A stretch of 46,339 bases of DNA. Origin: Membranihabitans marinus. Lineage in GTDB: Bacteria > Bacteroidota > Bacteroidia > Chitinophagales > Saprospiraceae. A program made the translations under genes and the position numbers. The notes beneath the pieces are model-generated. The model was not told where the DNA came from. It did not search any database and was given only the letters and a program-made list of their open reading frames with translations. The stretch covers positions 255,348 to 301,686 of the forward strand of contig NZ_JAJQYA010000002.1 of the NCBI RefSeq assembly GCF_021729155.1, written 5' to 3'. Shown in pieces: positions 8,219 to 16,628 of the stretch; within the stretch, counting starts at the first letter, position 1; the number at the start of each line of letters is the position of its first letter.

Positions 8219-8825
8219 TCAATTGATTGAAAAAGGACGGCAGTACGGCTGGGTACATTAAAATGGTAATAACCAATCCTGCAATGGCTCCAAATAGGTG
8301 GGCATTGTGATCGATTCTCCCGCCTTCTTTCTTGGCCGCATAACGAGAATACCAAATGTATCCAATACCAGCTACTATTCCTGGAATGGGTATAATTCCA
8401 TAGAGGTAGAGTAGATTCCAAGGATAGAATAATACATAGGCAAACATAATCCCAGAGATTGACCCCGAAGCACCAACCGATCTAAAATGTACATCGTCTT
8501 TATACTTTTTCAAGGTGGGTATATCGGCTAAAATTCCAGAAAGTAGAAATAGGATTAAAAAGTAAATCCTGCCTTGAGTTAGGCCAAATATTTGAATAAA
8601 TTGATATTCTATCGCCTCGCCGAAAGAATATAGGACAAAAAGATTGACCAGTAAATGCAACCACGATCCATGTAGAAAAATGGACGTAAACAATCGGTAA
8701 TAGGATTGATCTCTATTTTCTTTAAAGGGGAAGTGCATAAAACCATTGAAAATTTTACGGTCATTCCAAGCCCAAACTGAAATTATAAAAATAAGGACAC
8801 ATAAGGTTTTGGTAATGGTAATCAT
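8202..8825 (-). CDS. Rhomboid family intramembrane serine protease
   Basis: This 207-residue, six-helix membrane protein carries the full rhomboid signature. His57 and Asn61 sit in HLLVN (oxyanion region), the catalytic Ser120 in GASGS, and the catalytic His176 in AHLFGAIAG at the start of the last helix. Rhomboids cleave transmembrane substrates within the bilayer. The start codon overlaps the end of rlmH by 4 bp (translational coupling), so the gene belongs to an operon with rlmH and the upstream unknown gene. It ends inside the convergent flippase gene. Substrates are unknown. Confidence 0.9.
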   Translation of the reverse strand: MITITKTLCVLIFIISVWAWNDRKIFNGFMHFPFKENRDQSYYRLFTSIFLHGSWLHLLVNLFVLYSFGEAIEYQFIQIFGLTQGRIYFLILFLLSGILADIPTLKKYKDDVHFRSVGASGSISGIMFAYVLFYPWNLLYLYGIIPIPGIVAGIGYIWYSRYAAKKEGGRIDHNAHLFGAIAGLVITILMYPAVLPSFFNQLINGLP

Positions 8826-9289
8826 TGATGGTGGTATGGAGTGTTATTTAAAATGGTGTATGCTCTATAAATTTGTTCTGCTAATATGTATTTGGCTAAG
8901 TCATGAGGAAAGGTTAGGGCAGAAAGGCTAATCTTGTCATTGGCTCTTTGGTATACAGATTCATCGAATCCGAATGGACCGCCTATTAAGAATATTAAAT
9001 GTTGAGTGCTGGCCAACATCTGATCTTGAATAAAGGATGAGAAGGCCATGGAATTCATTTTTTTCCCTCCTTCATCTAACAATACAAGATGGGCTTGGGC
9101 TGGTACCTTAGCCAATATTTTCTCGGCTTCTATTTTTTTGACCAATCCTGGTTGGTTGGATTTTTGCTTGATTATTATATCCACCATTTCCAATGCTTGA
9201 TATCTAGATGTCCGTTTTTGGTAATCTCGTATTCCCTGTTCTAAATAAGATGATTTGATTTTGCCTATAGCCCACAATCCCAATTTCAT
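8822..9289 (-). CDS. rlmH: 23S rRNA (pseudouridine1915-N3)-methyltransferase RlmH
   Basis: The 155-residue length and the C-terminal SPOUT knot are diagnostic. FLIGGPFGF forms the SAM-binding loop, followed by ISLSALTFPHDLAKYILAEQIYRAYTILNNTPYHH, which ends in the invariant YHH-like tail (shown here in description only as NTPYHH). RlmH methylates the pseudouridine in helix 69 of 23S rRNA. The ATG shares one base with the stop codon of the upstream gene (TAATG), and the 3' end overlaps the rhomboid start, so the three genes form a tight operon. Confidence 0.95.
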   Translation of the reverse strand: MKLGLWAIGKIKSSYLEQGIRDYQKRTSRYQALEMVDIIIKQKSNQPGLVKKIEAEKILAKVPAQAHLVLLDEGGKKMNSMAFSSFIQDQMLASTQHLIFLIGGPFGFDESVYQRANDKISLSALTFPHDLAKYILAEQIYRAYTILNNTPYHHQ

Positions 9290-10623
9290 TAGGCGATTTC
9301 TTTCATTAATTTTTGAAAATGTCTTCGATGGCCGAAATTATTCTTAATGTTTGTAAAAAGGAAATCTTGGAGGTAGGAAAAGTTGTTTTTTATTAAAACA
9401 TGGGTCACTTGGTCCAACCATTCAACGGCTGGTCGTCCAAAATGTTGAGAAAGATGGTTATTGGTCAAATCCCATATTTTGTTTTTAATAAAAGTCTTTT
9501 CATTTTCTTTCAAGGCAATGGCATGATCGATAAAAACAAATATGTTGTCCTCTTTGGCCAGATGCTGCTTTAAAAGATCTAATTCTTCGAGTTCTTCCAA
9601 CAGTTGATATAGGATTTGAGGGCGAATATTGGATTGTTTTTTAAAGTATTTTACGGCTTTCCCTATACAGTATTTTGGTTTTCTCTTAAATATGGCCAAT
9701 GAGGTTAATGTTTCTATTTGTCCAGTTCTATAATACTCAGCAATGGCTAGGTTTAGCAGTTGATCGGATTGATCCGCTTGAGAACTAATGAGATGAAAGA
9801 TTTGCTTTTGGATACTACTGGGTAGGCTGGGCTTATAATTGCTTTCTAGTGCCGATAATATTTCGCTGGGAAAAAATTTAGCCTTATTGTATTGATCCAT
9901 AACGGTATATACCTCCTTTTTGTCTGGATATTCTTCTAGTAATTGAACTAAGGATGTCCAATCTTTGAGTTGACATATGATATGACAAAGACTCTCCAAA
10001 AGTATTTTTCGATCTTCGAATCCTTTCTTAAGTCCTTCAGTCATGGCAGGTAGTAAGGTCTTGCCATGTTTTACTGAATTGATTTGAAATAAAAGGTAAT
10101 AAGGGTTGTGCACATAATGTGAAATATGACATTCATCTTCATGAATAATAGATAGAAGGTGTTTCTCAATTTTATCTTTTAAGGCTTGGGCTGGAGATTC
10201 ACTGTGTACCAAATACATGATTCGATATATCTCAGCTAAATATTCCTTAATCTTCGGTTGATCTGGCATGGAAGGCCACACTTTCTCTATCAGTTTATTG
10301 CTCTGGGAGAGAATGATAAATGATTGACTAAAATTTTTGGAGTACAGACAATCTCTAGCTTGTTCTATTAGATTGAATTGATAATCCAACAACTTAAGTT
10401 CGGCTTTGAGATTAATTTTCTTACTATATCTGGGCAATATTTTTTCCATTCTATGGATAATGGCAGTAAATTGATCTTCTTCAAGGTCAAAACTGCCAGC
10501 AAAATGTATGAGAAACTCGGTTTCTAATGCTTTATTCTTTTTGAAATGAGCCTTCAAAAAATAATCGATGTCTTCCTTACTGCATTTAGCCAATAAGGAC
10601 TGGATATCCAGTCGCTTTTTCAT
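9289..10623 (-). CDS. Uncharacterised helical-repeat protein
   Basis: I do not recognise this 444-residue protein. It has no signal peptide or membrane segment, is rich in Leu, Lys, Ile and Glu, and looks alpha-helical throughout, with spaced helix pairs like those of TPR or HEAT-like solenoids (for example AEYYRTGQIETLTSLAIFK). The N-terminus (DIQSLLAKCSKEDIDYFLKA) resembles helical regions seen next to SWIM zinc-finger proteins, but no zinc-binding cysteine set is present. It is the first gene of the operon with rlmH and rhomboid, sharing the TAATG junction. A scaffold or protein-interaction role is the most that can be inferred. Confidence 0.7.
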   Translation of the reverse strand: MKKRLDIQSLLAKCSKEDIDYFLKAHFKKNKALETEFLIHFAGSFDLEEDQFTAIIHRMEKILPRYSKKINLKAELKLLDYQFNLIEQARDCLYSKNFSQSFIILSQSNKLIEKVWPSMPDQPKIKEYLAEIYRIMYLVHSESPAQALKDKIEKHLLSIIHEDECHISHYVHNPYYLLFQINSVKHGKTLLPAMTEGLKKGFEDRKILLESLCHIICQLKDWTSLVQLLEEYPDKKEVYTVMDQYNKAKFFPSEILSALESNYKPSLPSSIQKQIFHLISSQADQSDQLLNLAIAEYYRTGQIETLTSLAIFKRKPKYCIGKAVKYFKKQSNIRPQILYQLLEELEELDLLKQHLAKEDNIFVFIDHAIALKENEKTFIKNKIWDLTNNHLSQHFGRPAVEWLDQVTHVLIKNNFSYLQDFLFTNIKNNFGHRRHFQKLMKEIA

Positions 10624-10861
10624 GGGTTTTTGTAATTTTTAGTAAGAATAAATGGTGCAAGATCTATCCTTATAGAATCTAGTATATGTCACTATATGGT
10701 ATATTGCTTTTTACTCGTTGTATTACTAACGCAAATTTTATGTAGACAGTGCCATATTCTACCTTATAAATCGTTAATAATCAAATAGAATCAGCTAAAT
10801 TACGGAATCGGAAACTAATTTTCAATATATTTAACCACAAACTTGCCAAATAAATTAACAG

Positions 10862-11350
10862 ATGAAGAATTTTTGCCTAATTAGACACGCCAAATCCGAT
10901 AGAGATCACCTGTCCTACGGGGATTTTGATCGTCCTTTGCACAAGCGCGGTCGATCCGATGCCTATATGATGGCCGATATATTACATAAAGACCGTGTGG
11001 TATTCGATATGCATCTCTATTCTACGGCTTTAAGAGCCAAGCAGACAGAAAATATTTTTGAAGAAATTTTGGGGCATTCCGGTTTGATCCGAAAATCTTC
11101 CGACGATCTATACTTGCCTTCAGCAGCTACGATATGGCGACATGTGCAAGGCCTTGATGAATCTATATCTCACCCTGCACTATTTGCCCACAATTTTGGT
11201 ATTGAAGATTTTGTTCACAGTATGGATTCAAGCATTCGAGTACCGACTTGCTTTGTAGGGTTTTTCGAATCCGAAGTGACTAGATGGCAGGATATTTCTG
11301 TCCAGAACACGGAAATAATCCATTATCTTTACCCCAAAATGTTTAGATAA
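10862..11350 (+). CDS. SixA-type histidine phosphatase
   Basis: The 162-residue cytosolic protein begins with MKNFCLIRHAKSD; His9 in the RHAKS motif is the phosphate-accepting histidine of the histidine phosphatase (phosphoglycerate mutase-like) superfamily. FDRPLHKRGRSDA is the typical SixA second block, and the later LFAHNFGIEDF corresponds to the usual GHNPGLE with the second active-site histidine. SixA removes phosphate from phosphohistidine proteins. The gene lies 1 bp before the DUF4296 lipoprotein gene and just upstream of a two-component system, but a functional link is inference. Confidence 0.85.
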   Translation: MKNFCLIRHAKSDRDHLSYGDFDRPLHKRGRSDAYMMADILHKDRVVFDMHLYSTALRAKQTENIFEEILGHSGLIRKSSDDLYLPSAATIWRHVQGLDESISHPALFAHNFGIEDFVHSMDSSIRVPTCFVGFFESEVTRWQDISVQNTEIIHYLYPKMFR

Positions 11351-11351
11351 T

Positions 11352-11675
11352 ATGCGATTTCTTGCTTGGTTGTTTTTGTTTTGTGGCTTGGTGAGTTGCA
11401 ATGAATATGTGGTTGATCGGTATGAATATGATGAATTGGTGTCTTTGATGTTGGATGCCCATACCTTGGGATTGGTTTACAACCGACAAGATGTAAAGAA
11501 CGATTCTTTAAAAATGGAATATTATAAAATTTTAGAAGATCGATATCATTTATCTCATGATGATTTTCAAGTATTGATGAATGAATTAATGGAAAATGCA
11601 GAGTTATATGAAAAAATTTTTGACTCTATGAATAAGAAATTAGAGGGAATGGAAAGGCGTGGATTGTTGGAATAA
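11352..11675 (+). CDS. DUF4296 lipoprotein
   Basis: The 107-residue product starts with a lipoprotein signal peptide whose lipobox (GLVSC) places the lipidated cysteine at residue 16. The body (DELVSLMLDAHTLG, SLKMEYYKILEDRYHLSHDD, then a Met/Glu-rich helix) matches DUF4296, a Bacteroidota-specific envelope family of unknown function. It follows the SixA gene by 1 bp, so the two are cotranscribed. Confidence 0.8.
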   Translation: MRFLAWLFLFCGLVSCNEYVVDRYEYDELVSLMLDAHTLGLVYNRQDVKNDSLKMEYYKILEDRYHLSHDDFQVLMNELMENAELYEKIFDSMNKKLEGMERRGLLE

Positions 11676-11740
11676 CAATAGAAATTGAAATGATTTAATT
11701 TTTCTATCCCATAATCTGGACTTAAACTACGGTTATTCTG

Positions 11741-11770
11741 CTTAAAATAGAATTAACGCTGAATTAACAT
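11741..11770 (+). promoter_or_regulatory. Three TTAA half-sites at 11-bp spacing upstream of the response regulator
   Basis: CTTAAAA (11741), AATTAACG (11751) and AATTAACA (11762) place TTAA at 11742, 11753 and 11764, exactly 11 bp apart. A fourth TTAA lies at 11722. Direct repeats with one helical turn of spacing are the hallmark of OmpR/PhoB-family operators. They end 10 bp before a TACCTTTG -7 box, so they probably mediate autoregulation by the downstream regulator. The binding is inferred. Confidence 0.5.
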
Positions 11771-11779
11771 TGTAGCCTT

Positions 11780-11787
11780 TACCTTTG
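11780..11787 (+). promoter_or_regulatory. Bacteroidota -7 box for the two-component operon
   Basis: TACCTTTG matches TAnnTTTG exactly and lies 22 bp before the ATG at 11809. No good -33 TTG is present at the usual distance. Together with the direct repeats just upstream, this suggests an activator-dependent promoter. Confidence 0.5.
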
Positions 11788-11808
11788 GTACATAAATAAC
11801 CAGATAAT

Positions 11809-12501
11809 ATGAGCAATTATAAGCCTAGCATTTTAATCGTCGATGATGAGGAGGATATTCTAGAATTTATTTCTTATAATTTAGAGAAAGAAAATTTCCA
11901 AGTATTCACAGCCAACAATGGTAGAGATGCATTGAAGACGGCCAATGTAGAAAAGCCCGATTTAATCATCCTCGATATCATGATGCCAGAAATGGATGGG
12001 GTTGAAGTATGTAAGTTATTGAGACAAGATGAGCGTTTTAATGAAACCATTATTGCCTTTTTGACTGCCCGAGGTGAAGATTATATTCACACTTCTAGTT
12101 TGGATGTAGGTGGGGATGATTTTATCAATAAACCTATTAAACCCAGTGTATTGGTCAGCAGGATTAATGCACTTCTGAGAAGAACCTCTAAATTCAAAGC
12201 CAGCACGGAAGCTCCAGCCCATATTATATTGGGAGACTTGGAATTGGATGAAGAATCCTTTTTGGTTAAAAAATTGGGCGAGGAATTAGAGTTGCCTAGA
12301 AAAGAATTTCAGATATTGGCATTATTAATGTCCAAACCGGGAAAAGTATTTTCACGCGATGTGATTTTTAGAAAAATATGGGGAGCCGATGTTATAGTGG
12401 GCAATCGTACCATAGATGTACATATTCGAAAATTGCGGGAGAAGATAGGAGAACAATACATTAAGACGGTAAAGGGTATCGGATATAAATTTGATTTTTA
12501 G
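11809..12501 (+). CDS. OmpR/PhoB-family response regulator
   Basis: The 230-residue protein has a receiver domain (residues 7-120) with the acidic pair Asp12/Asp13, the phosphoacceptor Asp56 (IILDIMMPEMDG) and the lysine in FINKPIKP. The C-terminal winged helix (about 138-230) contains ELPRKEFQILALLMSKPGKV and the recognition-helix region NRTIDVHIRKLREKIG, and ends in KTVKGIGYKFDF. It is organised like PhoB and is paired with the following kinase. Three 11-bp-spaced repeats lie upstream of its gene. Whether its signal is phosphate cannot be told from sequence; no pst or phoU genes are nearby. Confidence 0.93.
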   Translation: MSNYKPSILIVDDEEDILEFISYNLEKENFQVFTANNGRDALKTANVEKPDLIILDIMMPEMDGVEVCKLLRQDERFNETIIAFLTARGEDYIHTSSLDVGGDDFINKPIKPSVLVSRINALLRRTSKFKASTEAPAHIILGDLELDEESFLVKKLGEELELPRKEFQILALLMSKPGKVFSRDVIFRKIWGADVIVGNRTIDVHIRKLREKIGEQYIKTVKGIGYKFDF

Positions 12502-12502
12502 T

Positions 12503-13564
12503 ATGTTTAAAAATGTAACGCCCAGACAAATAGCTATTTATACTGCATTGATTGTGTCCGTTGTCGAATCTTTACTGTTGATGTTTATCATTCAGTTTTT
12601 TGATTTCGACAGCAATTGGGTCAATTATCTTTTCTTATTTATTGGGTCGTTGATTTTTACCTACATTATAATTTTATTGGTTGTTCAGAAGTTTATCTTC
12701 CGCAAAATAAAATTGATTTATAAAAACATTCGAGATTTTCGCGTGGGGAAAATAAAGAAAGGGATTGAACCTGAAATCGATGTCGATTCTAATGTTTTTG
12801 AAAATGTGGAATTTGAAGTCAAGGAATGGACGGCGCAAAAACAAAAAGAAATCGAAGAACTTCGATTGTTAGAGAATTATCGGAGAGAATATATTGGCAA
12901 TGTGGCCCATGAATTGAGAACTCCGGTATTTAATATTCAAGGCTATGTGCACACCTTACTCGATGGTGGCCTACAAGACGAAAACATTAATGAAGTCTAT
13001 CTCAACAAGGCCGCACTCAATGTGGAAAGATTGATTACCGTGATTGAAGATCTCGATGTGATTTCAAAATTGGAGTCGGGTAAGATGATCTTGGAAATGC
13101 AAAATTTCGATATACGCCAATTAGTGGAAGAGGTATTTATGGAATTGGAGATGAAGGCCATAAACAAAGATATTAATCTCAATTTTAAAGAAGGAGCGGG
13201 TAGTGGCTACATTGTAACCGCGGATAGAGAATCTATTCGAACGGTATTCAATAATTTAATTAGCAATTCTATAAAATACGGTAAAACAGGAGGAAAAACC
13301 AATGTGGGTTTTTACGATATGGAAGGCTATCTCTTGGTAGAAGTCTCTGACAATGGTATCGGGATTGAACAAAAACATTTGCGACACCTCTTCGATCGAT
13401 TTTATCGGGTAGATAAGAGTAGATCACGCAAAGAAGGTGGATCTGGGTTGGGCTTGTCTATTGTCAAACATGTCTTGGAAGCTCACAATGAACCCATCAA
13501 TGTTCGATCTACTCCAGGAGTGGGAACGACATTTGGATTTACCATGCGCAAGGCCAAGATGTAA
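12503..13564 (+). CDS. PhoR-like membrane sensor histidine kinase
   Basis: Two membrane helices (residues about 11-31 and 42-62) with a very short periplasmic loop are followed by a HAMP-like linker, a dimerisation domain with phosphoaccepting His136 (NVAHELRTP), and an ATPase domain with the N box (FNNLISNSIKYG), G1 (VSDNGIGI), F box and G2 (EGGSGLGLSIV). The 353-residue length is that of a small PhoR-type kinase without a PAS domain. I place the start at the ATG at 12503, one base after the regulator's stop codon; the TTG at 12491 lies inside the regulator gene and is less likely. It phosphorylates the regulator encoded upstream. Confidence 0.92.
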   Translation: MFKNVTPRQIAIYTALIVSVVESLLLMFIIQFFDFDSNWVNYLFLFIGSLIFTYIIILLVVQKFIFRKIKLIYKNIRDFRVGKIKKGIEPEIDVDSNVFENVEFEVKEWTAQKQKEIEELRLLENYRREYIGNVAHELRTPVFNIQGYVHTLLDGGLQDENINEVYLNKAALNVERLITVIEDLDVISKLESGKMILEMQNFDIRQLVEEVFMELEMKAINKDINLNFKEGAGSGYIVTADRESIRTVFNNLISNSIKYGKTGGKTNVGFYDMEGYLLVEVSDNGIGIEQKHLRHLFDRFYRVDKSRSRKEGGSGLGLSIVKHVLEAHNEPINVRSTPGVGTTFGFTMRKAKM

Positions 13565-13567
13565 TCT

Positions 13568-13582
13568 AAACTTACCAGGTTT
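13568..13582 (+). terminator. Weak hairpin after the kinase gene
   Basis: AAACTT and AGGTTT (one G-T pair) enclose ACC, followed by CTATTTTTATG, 4 bp after the kinase stop codon. It is a plausible but weak intrinsic terminator. Confidence 0.3.
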
Positions 13583-13662
13583 CTATTTTTATGTATATTA
13601 TTTTATATAATTATGGATATATTTTTCTGTAAATCAACAAGATTTTTAAGTTTAACTCTATA

Positions 13663-13702
13663 ATGGCGGTATTCGATGAATTTAAGGGTATATTGCCGCC
13701 AT
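13663..13702 (+). promoter_or_regulatory. Inverted repeat overlapping the start codon of the HTH gene
   Basis: ATGGCGG at 13663-13669 and CCGCCAT at 13696-13702 are perfect inverted arms separated by 26 bp. The second arm includes the first two bases of the ATG at 13701. The GC-rich arms stand out in very AT-rich surroundings. It could be an operator for the encoded HTH protein, an RNA hairpin that hides the start codon, or a leftover transposon end. Confidence 0.45.
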
Positions 13703-14198
13703 GGGAAAAATTCAAGAAATTTATATAAAAGAATCTTTAGAGGATTTAAACAGAATTAAAAGTGCTCAAACTACCCTAAAGTTTGAAAAAAGGGTGTTGG
13801 CTTTGATAAGAATTAAGAGGGGTGATTCTGGAACTCGAAACCAGCTGGCGAATTACTTGGGTGTGGGAAAAAGAACATTGGAGAAGTGGTTGTCTATTTA
13901 TTCAAGTCATGGAATAGAAGAATTAACCAATATTAAACCTCGACGAACCTCTTCTAAAATTATTACTCCAGAAATACATCAAGGCCTAGAGGAAAAACTA
14001 AAGGATACCGAAAACCCATTTTTAAGTTATTATGATGCCCAGCACTGGGTGGAGAAAGAATTTGGAGTAAGTGTGAACTACCATTGGTTGCGAAAGTATA
14101 TGTTGACAAAATTTGATACAAAAATCCTTTCATCACCAACAGATTCGGGAAACCATGCTGATGATCAACCTGATCCATCGGTAAAACCTAAAGTATAA
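13701..14198 (+). CDS. Orphan helix-turn-helix protein of transposase (IS630-like N-terminal) ancestry
   Basis: The 165-residue protein has a helix-turn-helix at about residues 45-75 (GTRNQLANYLGVGKRTLEKW) and a second winged-helix-like segment (DAQHWVEKEFGVSVNYHWLR) separated by a basic linker (IKPRRTSSK). This is the architecture of the DNA-binding N-terminus of IS630/Tc1-type transposases. No DDE catalytic domain follows in any frame up to the convergent gene at 14346, and no flanking element ends are clear. It may be a transposase remnant or a domesticated regulator. The tail (GNHADDQPDPSVKPKV) is disordered, and the reading frame is intact. The start ATG lies in an inverted repeat. Confidence 0.65.
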   Translation: MGKIQEIYIKESLEDLNRIKSAQTTLKFEKRVLALIRIKRGDSGTRNQLANYLGVGKRTLEKWLSIYSSHGIEELTNIKPRRTSSKIITPEIHQGLEEKLKDTENPFLSYYDAQHWVEKEFGVSVNYHWLRKYMLTKFDTKILSSPTDSGNHADDQPDPSVKPKV

Positions 14199-14345
14199 GT
14201 TAGATTTCCTCAGTATTATATCCTTTACTTAGATGTAGATGTGATATCGCTTGTTTGTATTGATATTGAATTGTTTATACATGTGGATTTTGCATTTATA
14301 TACAAGTATATGTTTGTATAATTCTATGTTTATTTAAGTTCTTTC

Positions 14346-16127
14346 TTAAATAATGCCCATTTTTTCCATTAAAAACGTAGCATTTTTATGTACAGCCACA
14401 CCTTTTTTGATTTTATAATCAAAGAATAGTTCATCCTTTTGAATGGTACTTTCAAAACTGTAATTTTGTATTCCAGGGCTGTGACTGGCTTCCAATTTGG
14501 ATAGTTCCAAGTCATGGGTTGCCAATAGGGTATAGGCGTTTTTCTCCAAAAGTTTTAGGATGTATTGCTTGCTTCCGTAATATTTGTCTTCGGAGTTGGT
14601 TCCCCTTAGTATTTCATCTAATAGGACCAGTGCAGGCTTTGATTGAACTTTGTCCACGGCTTCAACAATCATTTTCAATCTTTTTATTTCATCGAAAAAC
14701 AATGAAGTGTTTTCTTGGAGAGAATCCGATTTTCGAAAGGAAGAGTATATGGGCAAAATACTGGTATGGAATTCATCGGCGGCTACCACGCTTCCGCATG
14801 AGGCCAATATTTGATTGACCCCTATGGCTCTTAAGAAGGTACTTTTTCCCGACATATTCGAACCTGTAACCAACATTACTTTAAAAGGAAGACCTATTTC
14901 AAATGAATTGCCAGTGTTTTTGTCGTCTGGAATAAAGGGATGTCTGATGTTGTGGCCTTTAATTTCCTGTCCTTTCGACTGAATATTTGGAAAGGTATAA
15001 CTGGGATTGTTATAGGCAAAATTAGCGAGAGAGAATATGGTCTCAAATCGACCGATGGCATCTTTCCAATCAGGGATATTGGTTTTGTTTTTACGGTGCC
15101 AATCGTGTATTTTATACGTCATCCAAAGATCGAATCCAAAGATTCCGTTTAGGAGTAAGCCCACGATAACATTGTTTCTACTGTCCAATAAATTAAGGGA
15201 CTTGTCCAATTCTTGGGTCGCCATCATCCCTGATGAACAGGATTGTAATAATTGTTGGAGTTCAGTCGAATTGGGTTTTTGACTTAAGATGGATTGAACA
15301 GCTGGAATTAATAGTTTAAGCCCCTTTAGTTCTGCATTGCATCGGAAGATGATAGCCTGAGTGTTTTTTAAAAAAAGTCCAGCAATGACAATATTAAAAA
15401 TAAATCCATATAATAGAATATTGTTATTTCCATTTACGGTGTAAAATAGGATAGTAATCAATGTAATCACTATGGGCAACCATCTTAAATATTTAATTTT
15501 TTTGCTTTGAGATATTGACATTAAAGCCTTTTCTGGCTGAAATTCCGCTTTGATACTGTCGTCGTTCTGTATCTCCAAGCCATGGGCTAAAAAAGATTGT
15601 CTAACGTCCAACCATTGGATGGATTCTGCAATACTCTCCTGCCTTTGCATGGCGGTATTGTCGTCTAATGGTTGGTTGAGGAATTGATTGGATAGATATT
15701 CCTGACCTGTCTTGGTAAAGCAGCGATTGATGATATGGTAGAGGGATAGAGGACCAAAGATGTCTAGGTCGTTGGAATAACTACCTTCTTGGTGATAGAT
15801 GTGGCCATCGAAATAGGTTGTAGGACGTCGGTGAATGCTTTCAATTTCTTCAGCATTAATCTCTTTTTTGTTTTTTAGGATTTTAATGTCGTATTGTGCA
15901 TTGGCGTGTATTTTGACTATATATAGAAAACCAGCCACCAGTGCCAAACCAATGATAACATAGAGTAAACTGTTGTTGTCTGGTTTACTGGCGTAATAAA
16001 ACGCAAATACTGCCAATAAAAACACAATAAATCTAGCCCAAGAAAAGAGGTTTACTTTCCGCTGAGCAATAGCAATGGTTTGTGAAAGATTGTTTATTCT
16101 TTCACCGTAAATTTCAATAGGATTCAT
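14346..16127 (-). CDS. Membrane-anchored MutS-family ATPase
   Basis: The 593-residue protein begins with two membrane helices (about 30-48 and 53-70), has another hydrophobic pair around 210-250, a helical core related to the MutS lever/core region, and a C-terminal MutS-type ATPase. Walker A is VTGSNMSGKSTF (about residue 419), Walker B is PALVLLDEILRGTN, followed by the TLLATHDLEL switch. No mismatch-recognition domain is present. Such MutS-like membrane proteins are widespread in Bacteroidota, but their function is unknown. It is followed upstream on the same strand by the OsmC gene, with a 24-bp gap. Confidence 0.85.
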   Translation of the reverse strand: MNPIEIYGERINNLSQTIAIAQRKVNLFSWARFIVFLLAVFAFYYASKPDNNSLLYVIIGLALVAGFLYIVKIHANAQYDIKILKNKKEINAEEIESIHRRPTTYFDGHIYHQEGSYSNDLDIFGPLSLYHIINRCFTKTGQEYLSNQFLNQPLDDNTAMQRQESIAESIQWLDVRQSFLAHGLEIQNDDSIKAEFQPEKALMSISQSKKIKYLRWLPIVITLITILFYTVNGNNNILLYGFIFNIVIAGLFLKNTQAIIFRCNAELKGLKLLIPAVQSILSQKPNSTELQQLLQSCSSGMMATQELDKSLNLLDSRNNVIVGLLLNGIFGFDLWMTYKIHDWHRKNKTNIPDWKDAIGRFETIFSLANFAYNNPSYTFPNIQSKGQEIKGHNIRHPFIPDDKNTGNSFEIGLPFKVMLVTGSNMSGKSTFLRAIGVNQILASCGSVVAADEFHTSILPIYSSFRKSDSLQENTSLFFDEIKRLKMIVEAVDKVQSKPALVLLDEILRGTNSEDKYYGSKQYILKLLEKNAYTLLATHDLELSKLEASHSPGIQNYSFESTIQKDELFFDYKIKKGVAVHKNATFLMEKMGII

Positions 16128-16151
16128 GGACTCGATAGTGGTTTTCAGAGA

Positions 16152-16625
16152 TTATTTTTCGATGATAATTTGGGGTTTAATATGGATGTCGAATTTAAAG
16201 GAATCGGCAATAATACATTTCTGGTGTGATTCTTCGTGTAGTTTTACGGCCAAGTCCGATTGATCTTCATTGTTAATGGTCACTGTTGGTCTTAAGGTAA
16301 CTTCGATAAATCGTCCGAGTCCAAATTCTTTAACTTCAATGGTTCCTGAGGGATGGTCTTTGTAGTCCATGACGACTAAGTTATTGGCCGCAGCCAAATG
16401 GAGGTACCACAACATATGGCAAGAAGCGATAGAGGATATCAATAATTCTTCGGGATTGTATCGGTCTTTATTGCCTCGAAAGGCTGGATCGGCTGAACCA
16501 AGGATGTCTGGTTTATTGATGGCTGATAAAGTAAATTTTCGATCGTATGCTGTGTATTCATAGGTTCCTGCTCCGCGATTTCCAGTCCAAGAAAGCTGAA
16601 GATCATAAGAATGTATTTTCGCCAT
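16152..16625 (-). CDS. OsmC family peroxiredoxin-like protein
   Basis: The 157-residue protein has the OsmC/Ohr layout: an N-terminal strand segment (YDLQLSWTGNRGAGTYEYT), a first conserved cysteine in ISSIASCHMLWYLHLA and a second in HQKCIIADS. These two cysteines form the reactive pair that reduces organic hydroperoxides or related thiol substrates. The length and the NPEELL motif (RYNPEELLISS) support the OsmC rather than the Ohr subgroup. It lies 3 bp downstream of the small membrane protein gene. Confidence 0.88.
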   Translation of the reverse strand: MAKIHSYDLQLSWTGNRGAGTYEYTAYDRKFTLSAINKPDILGSADPAFRGNKDRYNPEELLISSIASCHMLWYLHLAAANNLVVMDYKDHPSGTIEVKEFGLGRFIEVTLRPTVTINNEDQSDLAVKLHEESHQKCIIADSFKFDIHIKPQIIIEK

Positions 16626-16628
16626 ATT

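Noticed and set aside
12491-12502. Upstream TTG start for the histidine kinase
   Set aside because: It lies inside the response regulator gene, while an ATG one base after the regulator stop gives a normal N-terminus.
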